DNA from: Parelaphostrongylus tenuis
Lineage: Eukaryota > Nematoda > Chromadorea > Rhabditida > Metastrongylidae
Direction: 5' to 3'
Length of the DNA stretch: 64,000 nt
Assembly: GCA_019055375.1 (NCBI GenBank)
Contig: JAHQIW010005848.1
Coordinates: forward strand, 1 to 64,000
The notes beneath the pieces are model-generated. The model had not been told where the DNA came from and made no database searches. It worked only from the letters and a program-made list of their open reading frames with translations. The translations under genes and the position numbers were made by a program. Shown piece after piece: positions 45,341-56,018 of this stretch (positions are counted from its first letter, which is position 1; each line of letters begins with the position of its first letter).

Positions 45341-45839
45341 GCTCTATAGGTGTCTCTAACTACCATTCCCAAAGCAGATAGTGCAGGATTATACTTCTAT
45401 GTCAGATAGTTCCAATCAAACTACTGGAACTGATATGAAGTATTCTTTAGAGAGTACAAGTGTATCGTCATTTACATGGAACCGCAGAAGCTCTCCATTT
45501 TATGTTTCGTCATTCACAGATCTTTGAAAAAAAAAGATCTTCAGGAATAACTCACTCAAGTCGTCAACATCTATGAGTACCATCTCAGTGGCTCAAGCAG
45601 CTGAAAGCGCGTAATGAATCCAACGGATGTTTTGATGTATACTTGCAAAGCGACAGTATTCACTTTGAAACGGCGTTTTGGAAAAAATCTTTCAATACAT
45701 TAAGTTTCTAGACTCAAGGAATTTTTTAAAGTAGCCTTTTCCTGTTGGCAGGTAAGTCGACTCGAACACCATCATTACCCATGGCCCACGTCCACCTTAA
45801 TGAGAGATGTACTGAATACTTGTCCAACACCAGTCGATG

Positions 45840-46250
45840 ATGGTCACCATCTAGTTCATTTTTGGGCCATTACATAAATCTAAGATGGGAAATGAGTCAA
45901 CAGAGACGATGCTCAAGGTAGCCAACGCCAAAAAGTTTCTATATCACTCATAGGGCGCTTGAGCGAAGTCTTCTGAAAATAGGCCGGCACCCACAACATC
46001 AAGTCGGTTTGCGTAGCTCTCAAATTGAGAAACCACTTATCTTCATGAACCAGAAACATACACTTTGGCTCACATACACAGGTCGGCCGGTCATTTTACA
46101 ATAAAAACAGATGACAGATGGACGAGAAGAACGGCAAAAGGGGCTCCAAGAAAATGCAAGCGCTCTCTCGGAATAGCCCCAAACAATAGGTGGGAGTGTT
46201 TGCGGATAACATCAGTCATCTACATCTGCAGATGGAAACGAGTTTAGATT
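45840..46250 (+). pseudogene. RTE-type LINE, C-terminal fragment
   Basis: A piece at about 45,860-45,910 reads GHYINLRWEMSQQRRCSR, like the YLGR.IN.....L..R.R region after the RT palm. The ORF from 46,065 reads HRSAGHFTIKTDDRWTRRTA then KGAPRKCKRSLGIAPNNRW, matching the RWAGHv.R..D.RWT......PR..KR..GRPP.RW tail of nematode RTE elements. It is frameshifted between the pieces and truncated. Confidence 0.65.
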
Positions 46251-46649
46251 CGCGAAATGAGCCTCGCGTACGTCACCATGCTCAAAGCAGATCACCACCA
46301 TGGACGACAGTTGCGCAAAAGCGAAACAAATGTAAATTATGTGGGGCCCAGCACTACCAGTGAAAACGGGCCGTCCAAGCACCAAGTATGAAGTATTCGG
46401 CACAAGGACTACGAGAATGCGAATATTTTTCTTTGTTCTGTTATCGCGCAAGAATTTTTGATTTAACTCTTCGTTTTGGACAAAAATCTTTCACTGAACT
46501 ACTATCATTTGTTGAAAAGCTAATCTCGAAGTATTTAAGAAAGATACTCGCTTTTACAAAAACTCTTGCAGTCTGAAGCACAAAAAATGAGATAATTTCA
46601 CACGCTTTGCTGGCTGACGCCATTTCTTCAAATTTTCATTAACACTTCA
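46251..46649. other. No gene recognised
   Basis: Spacer; the open frame at 46,388-46,576 has no supported identity. Confidence 0.4.
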
Positions 46650-47490
46650 GTGCTTAATAATCATATCTGAGCCATCGCAAATCATGCGGTCTGGTGAAAA
46701 AGGGCTGGATTACAGAGTTCCGATACACGCGTTTCGACCTTGCGGTCTCCTCAGTGGAGCAGTTACTCTTTCTCGTTTTTTGCCAATCCTGTGTGGGTGC
46801 CCCAGTCCCCACACCAAGAGTCAACGACGACAACATTTTACACTGTAATTCCACCAAAATAATCACTGAACAGACAGTGGTGTGCACTCGATAGCTCTTA
46901 GCAAGTATATCTAACATATCATATCTATCTTTTGAGTGTTTTCTCTAGGCCACAGCTCAAATTTCAATATGCCTGATAATCATTTTTGAGCCACGCATGT
47001 GATATGTTCTGTTAAGATGAGCTGACTTATAGAGCCCTATACACGTGTTTCTAACCTTACGGTCTCGTCAGTCGGGTTCAAAAGCATGCGTTGCTCAAAA
47101 ATGATTATCAAGCACATTGAGATTTGAGCTGTGGTTTTAAGAAAACACTTGAAACGGTAGATTTGATATACTGAATAATCTAGCTCAGAGGAATCGAGTG
47201 AACAACACTGTCTGTTCAGTGAATATTTCACTGGACTTACAGTGTAAAATGTTTGTCGTCACTAACTCTTAGTGTGAGGACTGGGGCACCCATACAGGAT
47301 TGGCAAAGACGATAAAGGGTAACTGTCCGGCTGACGAGACCGCAAGGTCGAAGCACGTGTATCGCGCTTTATAAGTCAGTGCTTTTTCTAACAAGACCAC
47401 ATGACAAGCGTGACTCAAAAATGTTTATCAGGCATACTGGAATTTGAGGTGTCTTTAGAAAACACTCAAAACGATAGATATAAGGCATTT
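46650..47490. mobile_element. Foldback element cluster FB1
   Basis: The left arm (46,655-46,895) has CGTTTCGACCTTGCGGTCTC and AACATTTTACACTGTAATT. A partial second left arm lies at 46,960-47,095 (ACACGTGTTTCTAACCTTAC, GGTCTCGTCAGTCGGG). The right arm (47,100-47,490) is the inverse (GAGACCGCAAGGTCGAAGCA, CGTGTATCGCGCTTTATAAG). Arms pair over 200 bases or more. No coding content. The same family forms FB2 at 47,769-48,180. Confidence 0.65.
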
Positions 47491-47494
47491 TTAC

Positions 47495-47760
47495 TGCTGT
47501 AGAAGCCTTTTTACAGCGCTGTAGCAGGAAAAATTGAATTGTGTTCCGCATGTGTTGCGCGTTACTGCTCGTGTTTTCCGTAAGAATAAGGAATTGCTCT
47601 TTCCTAGGGCTCTAGTAATCGTTGAATAGCTTAAATTTCGGATATTCAAGCAATACACATAGTTTGTGGAAAACTTATTCACACGGTAAAGCACGAAAAA
47701 TAAAATTGTGTTTAACACTTTTCGCATATTAGCTCACACATTTTCGTAATTTACTTAAAA
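47495..47760. repeat. Dispersed repeat R2, copy at 47.5 kb
   Basis: Matches 13,440-13,760 over about 250 bases (CGCTGTAGCAGG, CGCATGTGTTGCGCGTTA, AGCTTAAATTTCGGATATTC). It lies between the two foldback elements. Confidence 0.6.
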
Positions 47761-47768
47761 ATTTCGTA

Positions 47769-48180
47769 ATTATTATTCAGTCAACGTGACATGTGGTCCG
47801 TTAAGTGGGCTCACTTATAGAGCCCGATATACGTATTTCGACCTTGACGGTCTCTTCAGTCGGGCATTTGCCCTTGGTCTTTAGCCAATCTTCTCGGCGC
47901 ATCGGTCCCCTATACTAAAATTAGGCGACGAAGAACATTTTACACTAAGTCTGGTGAAATCATCACCGAACACACAGTGTTGTACACTTGACACCAGTCA
48001 AGATCAGACGAGTGTACAACACTCTGTGTTTGATGATAATTTCACCTGACGCATAGTGCAAAATGTTCGTCGTCTCCTACTCTTTTTATAAAGGACTGAG
48101 CGCCATCGAAACACGTGTATCGATCTTTATAAGTCAGCCCGCTCAACAAACCACATGACATGTTGGCTGAATAATAATCA
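47769..48180. mobile_element. Foldback element FB2, near-perfect palindrome
   Basis: The left arm, 47,769-47,998, and right arm, 48,002-48,180, are inverted copies meeting at about 48,000 with almost no loop (GTACACTTGACACCAG against GTGTACAAC). Shared words include ACATTTTACACT with AGTGCAAAATGTTC, and TTATAGAGCCCGATATACG with its inverse. The small loop makes a cruciform possible. There is no transposase. Confidence 0.7.
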
Positions 48181-48344
48181 CGAGATATGTTGAAATTTGG
48201 GAGTAATCTTGAGAAAACGCTCAATAGAAAGATCTGATATACTTAGAAATTCTCTCCGCTTCGTACAAATTTCTTGGTTCGTTGCACTGAAGTTGTAGAG
48301 GAGGCTTTGCTCTGACGTGTTGACATAGGATTTCTATCTTCATT

Positions 48345-48850
48345 CTATTGAGCCAAATAAAGCTTGATAACAAGGCTGAGCTTATGCACGAAGAGGCATA
48401 TGCAACGTGAAGAGGATCTGTTGGAGTATCAGAGGCATATGTTTTCATCACCAGTTATGTGGCAGGCAGAAAAAAATCTGAACTCACTGCGAAAAAAATG
48501 GCAACACACATGCGAATTGCTCAGCATAATTGATATGCAGCCACTCCCACATCTTGAATAACTAGTAATGCGCGGTATTTTAAAACTTCACATATGCTCC
48601 CTGATGTAGTGGAGCAAAAGGCCTTCTTCAGAAAGCTAGCGCAGGGGTGGAATCGTCAAAAATTACCCTATAAAATGTTTCTTAGCAGTTTAAGTGAAGA
48701 GCTCTGCCCGGTGAGAAATCCACGTGTGCGAACAAATATCTATTTCATTTGCCAGAACATTGTAAAAAGACAGCATTGAAAAGAAACACGCTTAAACTTC
48801 TGAGATTCATGCTACTTGATAGTCATTAATAGTCTGAGGGAAGCGCTTTG
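48345..48850 (+). repeat. Dispersed repeat R3, copy 2
   Basis: Same order as 14,285-14,780: CAAATAAAGCTTGATAACAA, GAGCTTATGCACGAAGAGGC, GTATCAGAGG, ATCTATTTCATTTGCCAGAA. No coding content recognised. Confidence 0.6.
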
Positions 48851-49419
48851 TCCTGGAAGTATGAGCACAGTAATTTGCAACGCATGTAGAATATTAATTT
48901 AGTTGTGAAGGTGCAGCGCTGTAAAAGTCTTTTCTAATTTCTGCATTTTTGATTCAGCGAGATTCATGCTCTGGAGTGGTATTCAAAAATTTGAAATGTC
49001 CTTCACATGTCCCTGAGCGATAAGAGAAAAGTAACGATTTCTATTCTATCAAGTACTAAAACCTTCAACGTCATCGGCTTCACTACTTTGCCCGTAGCCG
49101 TGCTATACTCTGGAGTAGCCGATGTGCGCACCAGGGTCTTTCGGTATAGGAACTAGCAAAGCGGCAGCTAAGGGATTTGTTGAATGTCTTGTAATTCAAG
49201 CAGTGAGTTTGCAACTCCTATATTACAAGTTTCACTTTTGCAAATGTTGGAAGATGTGGGAGGCAAATTGCAATTTTCTTAACCTCTACTCTCTTAATGC
49301 TTCAATGATTTGCATGGCTTTATAATTAGAGGCACTTTTCTATCGACCGCTTTTTTTACGATCCGCTTAAAATGATATAATCTGCTAAGGATATAACATG
49401 TTTTGAGCTCTTAGGTCTA

Positions 49420-49468
49420 GTGGTATACAAGCTTCCCTTTAGTCCCATTGAGACCTCATCAATACCAC
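49420..49468 (-). ncRNA. Hammerhead ribozyme, decayed copy 5
   Basis: The minus strand has GTGGTA, TTGATGAG (C3 changed), a stem II with loop CAAT, TAAA in place of GAAA, then TATACCAC. Stem I changed from GUGCUA/UAGCAC to GUGGUA/UACCAC, a compensatory double change that keeps the helix. The core changes predict no activity. Confidence 0.6.
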
Positions 49469-49700
49469 CCTCCCTCGAATTCAGTCGATCTTATAAGGTT
49501 ACATAATCCTCTATAAAGGAATCGAAGCCGGGCAATAAATCACCCCAAGTCACATGATGGAGTTATCTGACATTTTGGCCAGCAGTCGAGCACGTAGCAG
49601 TTATAATGAATGAACTGTTATAATGAATAACGAACTCCATCACCCGACTTAGGGTGATTTATCACTCGGCGTCAGTCCCTTTACAAAGGATCATTTCACC

Positions 49701-49740
49701 ACCCAATAGGACGAAGCACGCGCCTTTATACGACTAGACC
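49701..49740 (+). ncRNA. Hammerhead remnant without the 5' core
   Basis: CCCAATAGGACGAAGCACGC followed by GCCTTTATACGACTAGACC keeps the stem II loop and a degraded stem III only. The CTGATGAG part is deleted. Confidence 0.5.
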
Positions 49741-50989
49741 TACCAGCTCAAAACATGTTACACCCTTATCAGATTGCAAACACTCTTAACTGAACTTTAT
49801 CAATATGCAATGTCAATACGAACCTTGTTCTCCAACTGTTTAATGTCCTCGAACGTCAAGCTCGTATTGCGCTCCTATCCGATGCTGTAATCTCAACCAT
49901 TTTGAATCAACATAGTGTACAAATCAGCTATAAACCAATGGACTGCCTAACGGAGGTTGAACCACAAGGCATGCGTGAGTTTTCACTATTGAGTAACGAT
50001 TTGAAAGATTGCAGGCAAAATGTAACGAACATTGAAATCAAAAATGTATTTATTACTTTTCGATTCAAGAATTCAACTTTTTCTTGAGGATTAGTCGAAC
50101 ATGCATTGGAGTCTGAGGAAAACTATCATAGAGGCACTGAAAGAAGAATATAATTTGAAATGGTTGAGTGGTAAGCATAGTTCATATCGAAGAGAGCGTG
50201 CTAGCAAATAGTGGCCCTGTTGTAATGGCAACACGTATACTCGCTAGGGGTTAATTCCGCGATCGACTATCGCTCAAGATTAATTTTTTGCCTACCACTC
50301 AACATTTTTGAACGAATGTTTACGACACCGCACCACTGTTAAAGCATAACATATAGAATTTACACAGGAAAAAATCATTTTTCAAAACCTTCTCTAAGTT
50401 TTTCAGGTTTTAATTGCCATCTATGAGACGTCTTTCTGAAACGCATAGTTATTTGCAGCCGCCCAAGCCACTGAGCTCAACTTCATCATCGCCAGCGATA
50501 CAGTGACAGGAATCTGCTATGCACCGAAAAAGGAAGTACTAAGAAATGTACGGAAACAAATGACAAAGACACCTTTCTTGAGGCTATACCCAGCGAACAC
50601 TTGTCGATCTCAGGAACTCTCACGGTTTAAACGCTCACGAACATCATCATGGCGATTGGTCGAGAGCGATGTGGCAAAACGTAGTAAACAGAGCAGTTCG
50701 TATGTTGGCATTGAGTCCATATGGAAAGCACTTTTTCTCAGCAATTGCCACTTTCGGTGGAAGCTGAAGTTGAATTGCGATGTGTTTGACGTAAACTTTT
50801 TCCCTGATCTATATTTGTTGCAGTATTATAGCAGCAATAAACTGAAAATGTGCTAAGCAGACAGTGTGATGCAGTATAATATTAATATACAAGAAATTCG
50901 CATATTAAGAAGCAAATATGGCGAAAAATGTGTGCTCCTGAGAAGATTTTTTCCATTTTAAGTGTGGAAATAGGTTAGTAAAAGTAAAA

Positions 50990-52530
50990 GTGGCAAATCA
51001 TATGCATCCTACAAAATCGCGATCAACTTGTGGAGTTGTCGCTTGACTCAAGAAAGAAAATGATATATAGGAATTCGCAGTCATTTATAGGAATAAAGCG
51101 TTGCACGCATGCTCTCGCAAAAGCTGCAGACGTATCTATTAGAGAACAATGATGCACACTGAATTTAAGTAGATTTTTCATGTGTTAACATCACATCCTC
51201 TCAAGTTTGCTCGCCTTACCGTCTGTGAAAGGTGTTCGCTAGCGTCGTACTACGATTATAAGCGGAAGACAATAATTTGGTATGATTTTCAAGCTAAAAA
51301 ATTTATGGGTCAAATGAAAGCCCACTTGGAGCAACCCAACGCCAAGGAGCTTTACTTATCCACTACAATTCATGCCAAGGTACCTCTCACACTGGGTGCT
51401 CCCGTCGAAAACATCAGGAAGTGAGAGTACTGGCAAGATGCGATCCATTCTTGACTCCGATATTTGGAACGGACCGAACGAGTAACCTCACAACATGACC
51501 TAAGCTGCGTCTTGCTGTGCATCTCTTGTAGAGCATGCGGTTATAGAAAGATTGAAGAATTGAGTGAACCAATAAAAGTGCACATAAAAGAAATTCTAGA
51601 AGAGTCGGAAATCGAACAAGTAACTCCTTCATGTACATATAGTACACAAACGCGTAGCGCAACTTTTCCCATGTGAGTTCCGCTACTTTTTTAGGTACTT
51701 TCTTGGTCCTTCTTCACAGTGCTTTTCTTTCACTATCGCGGATCCCAGTACTTCTAACATTTGAATCGTTTTTTCCCTCTCCTTGAACGTCGTAGAACAT
51801 TGGTTGAGCGAGCCTCCTTGCAATCTCGAGGATCGCTGTGGCTGTGGCGTTCCATAAAGTGTTGTTGCTGACTGCCGGAGAGCGTTGAGCAGTGGAGCCC
51901 GGCTCTACGCGGGCCGCAACGAGCATTACATCCACTCGGTCACGGCGCCTTCGCCGGCTTCGTCACTACTTGAAATCGCCTTCAACGAAGCCCGAGATAG
52001 CCAATTGAGGGTTTTCCGTGCCAATTGTAGGAGATCAGCTCATTTCAGACAACTCTTGTACTAACCAATCAATATATCTCGCAGAAAAACTATAGAATTT
52101 TGTAACAAACCCATAATAAGAAATAGGATGAACCAGTTTCAGATACTGGACTAGCTTGGATGTCTAAGAGTAAGCTATAGACACCTCAAGTATCGTAACG
52201 ATGCAGGGTTACCTGATAGATACCCAACTAGCTTACTTTCACATATACATGTATGTGATATATGACATGTCATATGTGTACAAACAAGCAATAGCTGCAG
52301 TATTTATCAAAAATTGTGCATTTTCCGAATGTGATTCACTTGAACATATGAATGTCATCCTTTCAAGATGACAACGTTTCATGTTCAGTGGTAGTTGTAT
52401 AATCGAAGCTCTTCGAAGACAATGTGACATGCCAGAATCAACCTCTACATTACAATTCTCAATTTACATGGATTTTTGATGCACTTTTCCACTTGATTCA
52501 TCACCGTTATCACACTGTATGCATTAGAAA
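50990..52530 (+). mobile_element. Penelope-like element family B, copy 2 (relic)
   Basis: Colinear with 16,700-17,860. The frame at 51,464-51,676 reads CVLLCISCRACGYRKIEELS, EPIKVHIKEILEES, aligning with the ISCKACG.YIGETGRP..VRIKEHLEE pattern of Penelope-like GIY-YIG domains but with the YIG triad lost. The 3' part (52,190-52,400) matches 17,540-17,690. There is no reverse transcriptase core. It follows pseudogene copy B by about 0.2 kb. Confidence 0.55.
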
Positions 52531-52582
52531 CAAATAATACTTCTAAAAGAAATCATTAGCATTTAGCACTCTTCTCCAAAAC

Positions 52583-52768
52583 ACAATATTATCAACACCA
52601 CAAAGAATAACTAAGATAATGGCGAACACTGTAATTGCGATGTAAACAACCGACAATGATGAGAAATTGCGATTAAGCTAAAGTGATGGCTCAGTGGGTT
52701 TATATATTGGTGACAACTATAAGATTAACATGAGGTGGTGGTTCAGTTGGCCCCGTGTACTTGATGAT
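52583..52768 (+). repeat. Long inverted repeat, left arm
   Basis: Almost identical to the reverse complement of 55,827-56,018. Landmarks are TATCAACACCACAAAGAATA, GATGTAAACAACCGACAATG and AACATGAGGTGGTGG. Only a handful of single-base and small length differences were seen over about 186 bases. The arms are 3.06 kb apart. Confidence 0.88.
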
Positions 52769-52852
52769 ACTAGAGAAATTGCTATTATAGCGATACGCAA
52801 GGCTTCCCGCAGTGAGCGTGAGAACGTTAGCATGAATGAGGCTTATGCTTAT

Positions 52853-53143
52853 GAGTGAGGCATATGTACTACGATGATTACACAATAAATCCACTCAACA
52901 TTATACAACACAATTGGAAGAACCAAAAACCATGATAAAGAACATTTCGTCCCTCCATCTAAGCAGAGTCGCAGAGAATGATAGAGCATTTCATATAATG
53001 CACGTGAGAAATGTGAACGAGAGAACAAGGCGATGAGAGATGAGTGAGGGACACGTACAATGACACAATGAATCCGCTCAACAATTAGACAGTCGATGTG
53101 CGATTAGCAGTTGGAAGAACCAGAGACTGTGATAAAGAATCAA
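52853..53143 (+). repeat. Diverged direct repeat pair
   Basis: Units at 52,853-52,945 and 53,040-53,143 share GAGTGAGG, CACAAT(A/G)AATCC(A/G)CTCAAC, TTGGAAGAACCA and ATGATAAAGAA-type words. No coding content recognised. Confidence 0.5.
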
Positions 53144-53346
53144 TTTCCAATGTGAACAATTGATAGAGCGGAAGACAACCATACACAACGACAACAAAAG
53201 TAATGACTAGACAACGGAGATGGACTGACCGCTCTCCGCCGTCGCACGATGGTGAATGGTGATAGGCCCAACGGTCCCCTCGCCCCACCCCATAGATCAT
53301 CTGGCAAGGGTCTACAGTGCAGACAAATTCCGCCGACCTATCGGTT

Positions 53347-53382
53347 GAGGCGATTGAGTCGATTGAGTCGATTGAGTCGACT
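53347..53382 (+). repeat. ATTGAGTCG microsatellite
   Basis: Three to four tandem copies of the 9-base unit CGATTGAGT. It lies within an open frame on the minus strand (repeated IDS), which I do not regard as coding. Confidence 0.85.
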
Positions 53383-54084
53383 TTGTCGACATTTCTACAA
53401 TTTATAAGATTGGCAGAACTAATTTTTTTTACTGCACATTTTATGTAGTGCAATCACTTTCGACTCGCATAGCTCGCATAGCGGTCGCAAATTCTTCAGT
53501 GGTTTATTTCATTCTTGCATATGTTTACAAGAGAATTATCTGGAATTACGATATGTGGTTTCTTGGATTTCCTATTTGTCAGCAAGTTCCTCGTCAATTA
53601 CCAGAGTGGGCCACTGTGATTATATCACTTGGGCACATACACCTGCTAGCGAAAAGAAAAGCACTTTGTTTTTAGGAATGATACCGTTGAAACCAAGATT
53701 TTCGTGTAAACAAAGATTCATTTCCAAACACCGCGCTTCAAGACAAAAAACGTTGTAAGTTATAAAAGCAAAGCAAGAAAATTGGCTGGCCTTCCTCACT
53801 TTGTTATGTCAACCGCTAAACCATAGAGATGCTGCTCACTGATAGCAATGAGCATTCATCAACATCTCATGAGTTTGGCATTCCTCTTGCGCCCGCTGGA
53901 TTACTATTCAGAGATTACAGGCTTGGGCGTCTTACTACGAAGTTGTGAAGAGAGCTGATCGTCTTCATGTGATTGATAGTACACTTGTAACATTAAAAAA
54001 CTTGGCGTCATGGTAGCGCGACGATTGAAGTCCTCTTACACGCACTTGTTCAATCAGTCGATGGTTAAAAGTACAATTCTGCTC

Positions 54085-54235
54085 ACGAAGCTCACCAAGC
54101 CCTCCATCCCCCGAATACGGTGAATTGTTACAAGACTTACTTGGAAGGATAGCAACACTCATTCTACATCGGCAGACCACCGTGAGCCATTGTAAAGACC
54201 AGTTGTGCATACAATTACCTTTTACCCTTTCGAGA
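54085..54235 (+). mobile_element. tRNA-derived SINE, 3' fragment
   Basis: A decayed copy of the body of the SINE at 20,744-21,027 (CACCAAGCCCTCCATCCCC, GGTGAATTGTTACAAGACTT, GGAAGGATA, GAGCCATTGTAAAGACCAG). The tRNA-like head is missing. Confidence 0.6.
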
Positions 54236-55826
54236 CCGCATGTGCCACGCACGGTACACGGGAATTTTGCGATTTTCTCGTCAGTGATTAGAATTTCCGT
54301 TGGCAATCTAAATAAGCATTGGATAGCTCAGGAAATTGCGGCTTTGATGCAGTTTTTTGGCTTTTGGAAGTGTTTTTTGTGAGCTGGAGCAACGAAGAGA
54401 ATCTCGCGTTTTACTCGTCGAAGTGTGCAGCGTGATTTGCACACGTGTTCTCATGATCTTTCCATAGATCAAAGGTTTTTCATCAAAGTTTCAGTAATCA
54501 CTACATAGCATGAGAAATGATGATCCTAAATATATACTTCGTTTTTGAATTGAATAGTAAATATAGGTTTTTTAAGCACCGTAAAAACGATAAACAAAAG
54601 CTGCGCTTCACTTTCAGAATGCCTTGCGAGCTTCGCTATCGCTTATGCTCGACCTTTTAGTAGAGTTTTGGTAATTGTTCGATAGCTCGAGAAGTGTAGC
54701 ATCAAAAACCATATAAGCTCTTTGGAATTGATTTGTAGTGTTCGATGCAAGAGAATTGAGATTAGATTTTACACTGTGAGTAAACATCTAGCCTCTTGAA
54801 CTTCGCAGTGGATGTTTTGGTGATTTTATAGTGAAATTCGTTCACTAGAGCCGTCAATGCACAGAAATGAGCAATGAAGGCGGAGGCTCTATACGAACTG
54901 ACCAAGTTCGGCATTAGAGAGAAGACTCTCTAGTCATCCTTATAGGCGTTCCAAGGTTTGAATAAAGGGCAATGTTTTTGCGAGCTCTAAGTTTCGCAAT
55001 TTCTCACTGTTGCGCCAACCAAAACAAATCCTTCATGTGCAGTTCGTATTGTGAAATCTATTCCGTTGGCCATATTGCGGACGCTTGTTTAAACTTGAAA
55101 TGGTTTTCCTAAATAATTTTTACTCCATATGACTGGATAAATCACCGCTCACAGTTGCACATACCGCGATTCCAACTTTTTGCTAGTGTATAGCAGTAAA
55201 GCTCGTCCGTCCATTCGCAAAAGTACTATTCAGTACATGACGTCAAAGAACTTAGAATTCGGGCAATTTTTGCAGTTCTTTTCAAACTAAAAATTCTACT
55301 AGAAAACTTCTCTGCCACTGTGTTTGTCCTATTAGATGCTTGGTCAGTGAAGTAGGTAAAACGAGTGATTTCTCTCATCCATATTACATTTGCAAAAACA
55401 GTCTAAGCCGTTACGAGATAAAATTTGCTTCATCTTTTATGAGACTGACAAATCGAAAGCATCGTTGAAGGCTGTAAAGTTGTCGAAGATGTAATAAAAT
55501 TTTTATAACCGCTGAATAAAGCTTACAAACCATTTTCCTAGGGTTGTAGCACTTCCGTATTGTGACAGTTCCACATTGTTTGGCTGAATTGTGAGTTGAC
55601 GAATAATTTCGCTACTGCATTCTCCATGTGCTCTGAATTAGATGCACTCTTGAATCAACAAATTTACTGGTCTATTTTCAACTGTGCTTAAGTTATCGAT
55701 CTTATAAATGAATGCGTCACAGTAGTTGATTTGCATAAGAAGGGAATGAAAACGCGCCGGCACTGTTAAGATATTTAATTCAAACGAAAAGCATCTACAG
55801 AACCATAAAGCGTTTCGAAACGCAAC
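54236..55826. other. No gene recognised; weak R2 copy at 54.6 kb
   Basis: AT-rich sequence inside the 3-kb segment bounded by the long inverted repeat. At 54,590-54,730 it resembles R2 (TTTTAGTAGAG, TTCGATAGCTCGAGAAG). No transposase-like frame was found. Confidence 0.4.
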
Positions 55827-56018
55827 GATCATCAAGTACCACGGGGCCAAAACTGGAACCACCCACCTCATGTTAATCTTATAGTTGTCACCAATATATA
55901 AACCCACTGAGCCATCACTTTAGCTTAATCGCAATTTCTCATCATTGTCGGTTGTTTACATCGCAATTACAGTGTTCGCCATTATCTTAGTTATTCTTTG
56001 TGGTGTTGATAATATTGT
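55827..56018 (-). repeat. Long inverted repeat, right arm
   Basis: The reverse complement of 52,583-52,768 with very few differences. See the left arm. Confidence 0.88.

Larger units (their letters stand above)
49345..49790. mobile_element. Inverted Penelope-like terminal units in intron of copy B
   Basis: The minus unit (49,345-49,610) and shortened plus unit (49,620-49,790) share ATCACC-AGTC and ACTCGGCGTCAGTCC-type words with the 19.6-kb and 32-kb units. The plus unit has lost about 40 bases, including the CTGATGAG half of the ribozyme. This is the same tail-to-tail layout as at 13.9 and 32.3 kb. Confidence 0.65.
49054..50767 (+). pseudogene. Secreted-protein family, copy B (pseudogene)
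   Basis: Exon 2 is at about 49,054-49,202 (TKTFNVIGFTTLPVAVLYS, then after a +1 shift GIGTSKAAAKGFVECLVIQA, donor GTGAGT). Exon 3 is 49,836-49,974 (LFNVLERQARIALLSDAVIS) with a ruined acceptor (AA). Exon 4 is 50,459-50,634 (IIASDTVTGICYAP ... SISGTLT) with a frameshift. Exon 5 ends at TGA 50,765-50,767. The short intron before exon 5 has shrunk to about 15 bases. The signal-peptide exon was not found. Intron 2 carries an inverted pair of Penelope-like terminal units with decayed hammerheads. Function of the family is unknown. Confidence 0.72.

Noticed and set aside
53347..53382. Possible CRISPR-like short direct repeats
   Set aside because: Units are 9 bases with no spacers; this is a microsatellite in a eukaryotic context.
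53085..53453. Minus-strand open frame of 122 codons with repeated IDS
   Set aside because: It spans a 9-base microsatellite, lacks a recognisable domain, and no splice or signal features support it.
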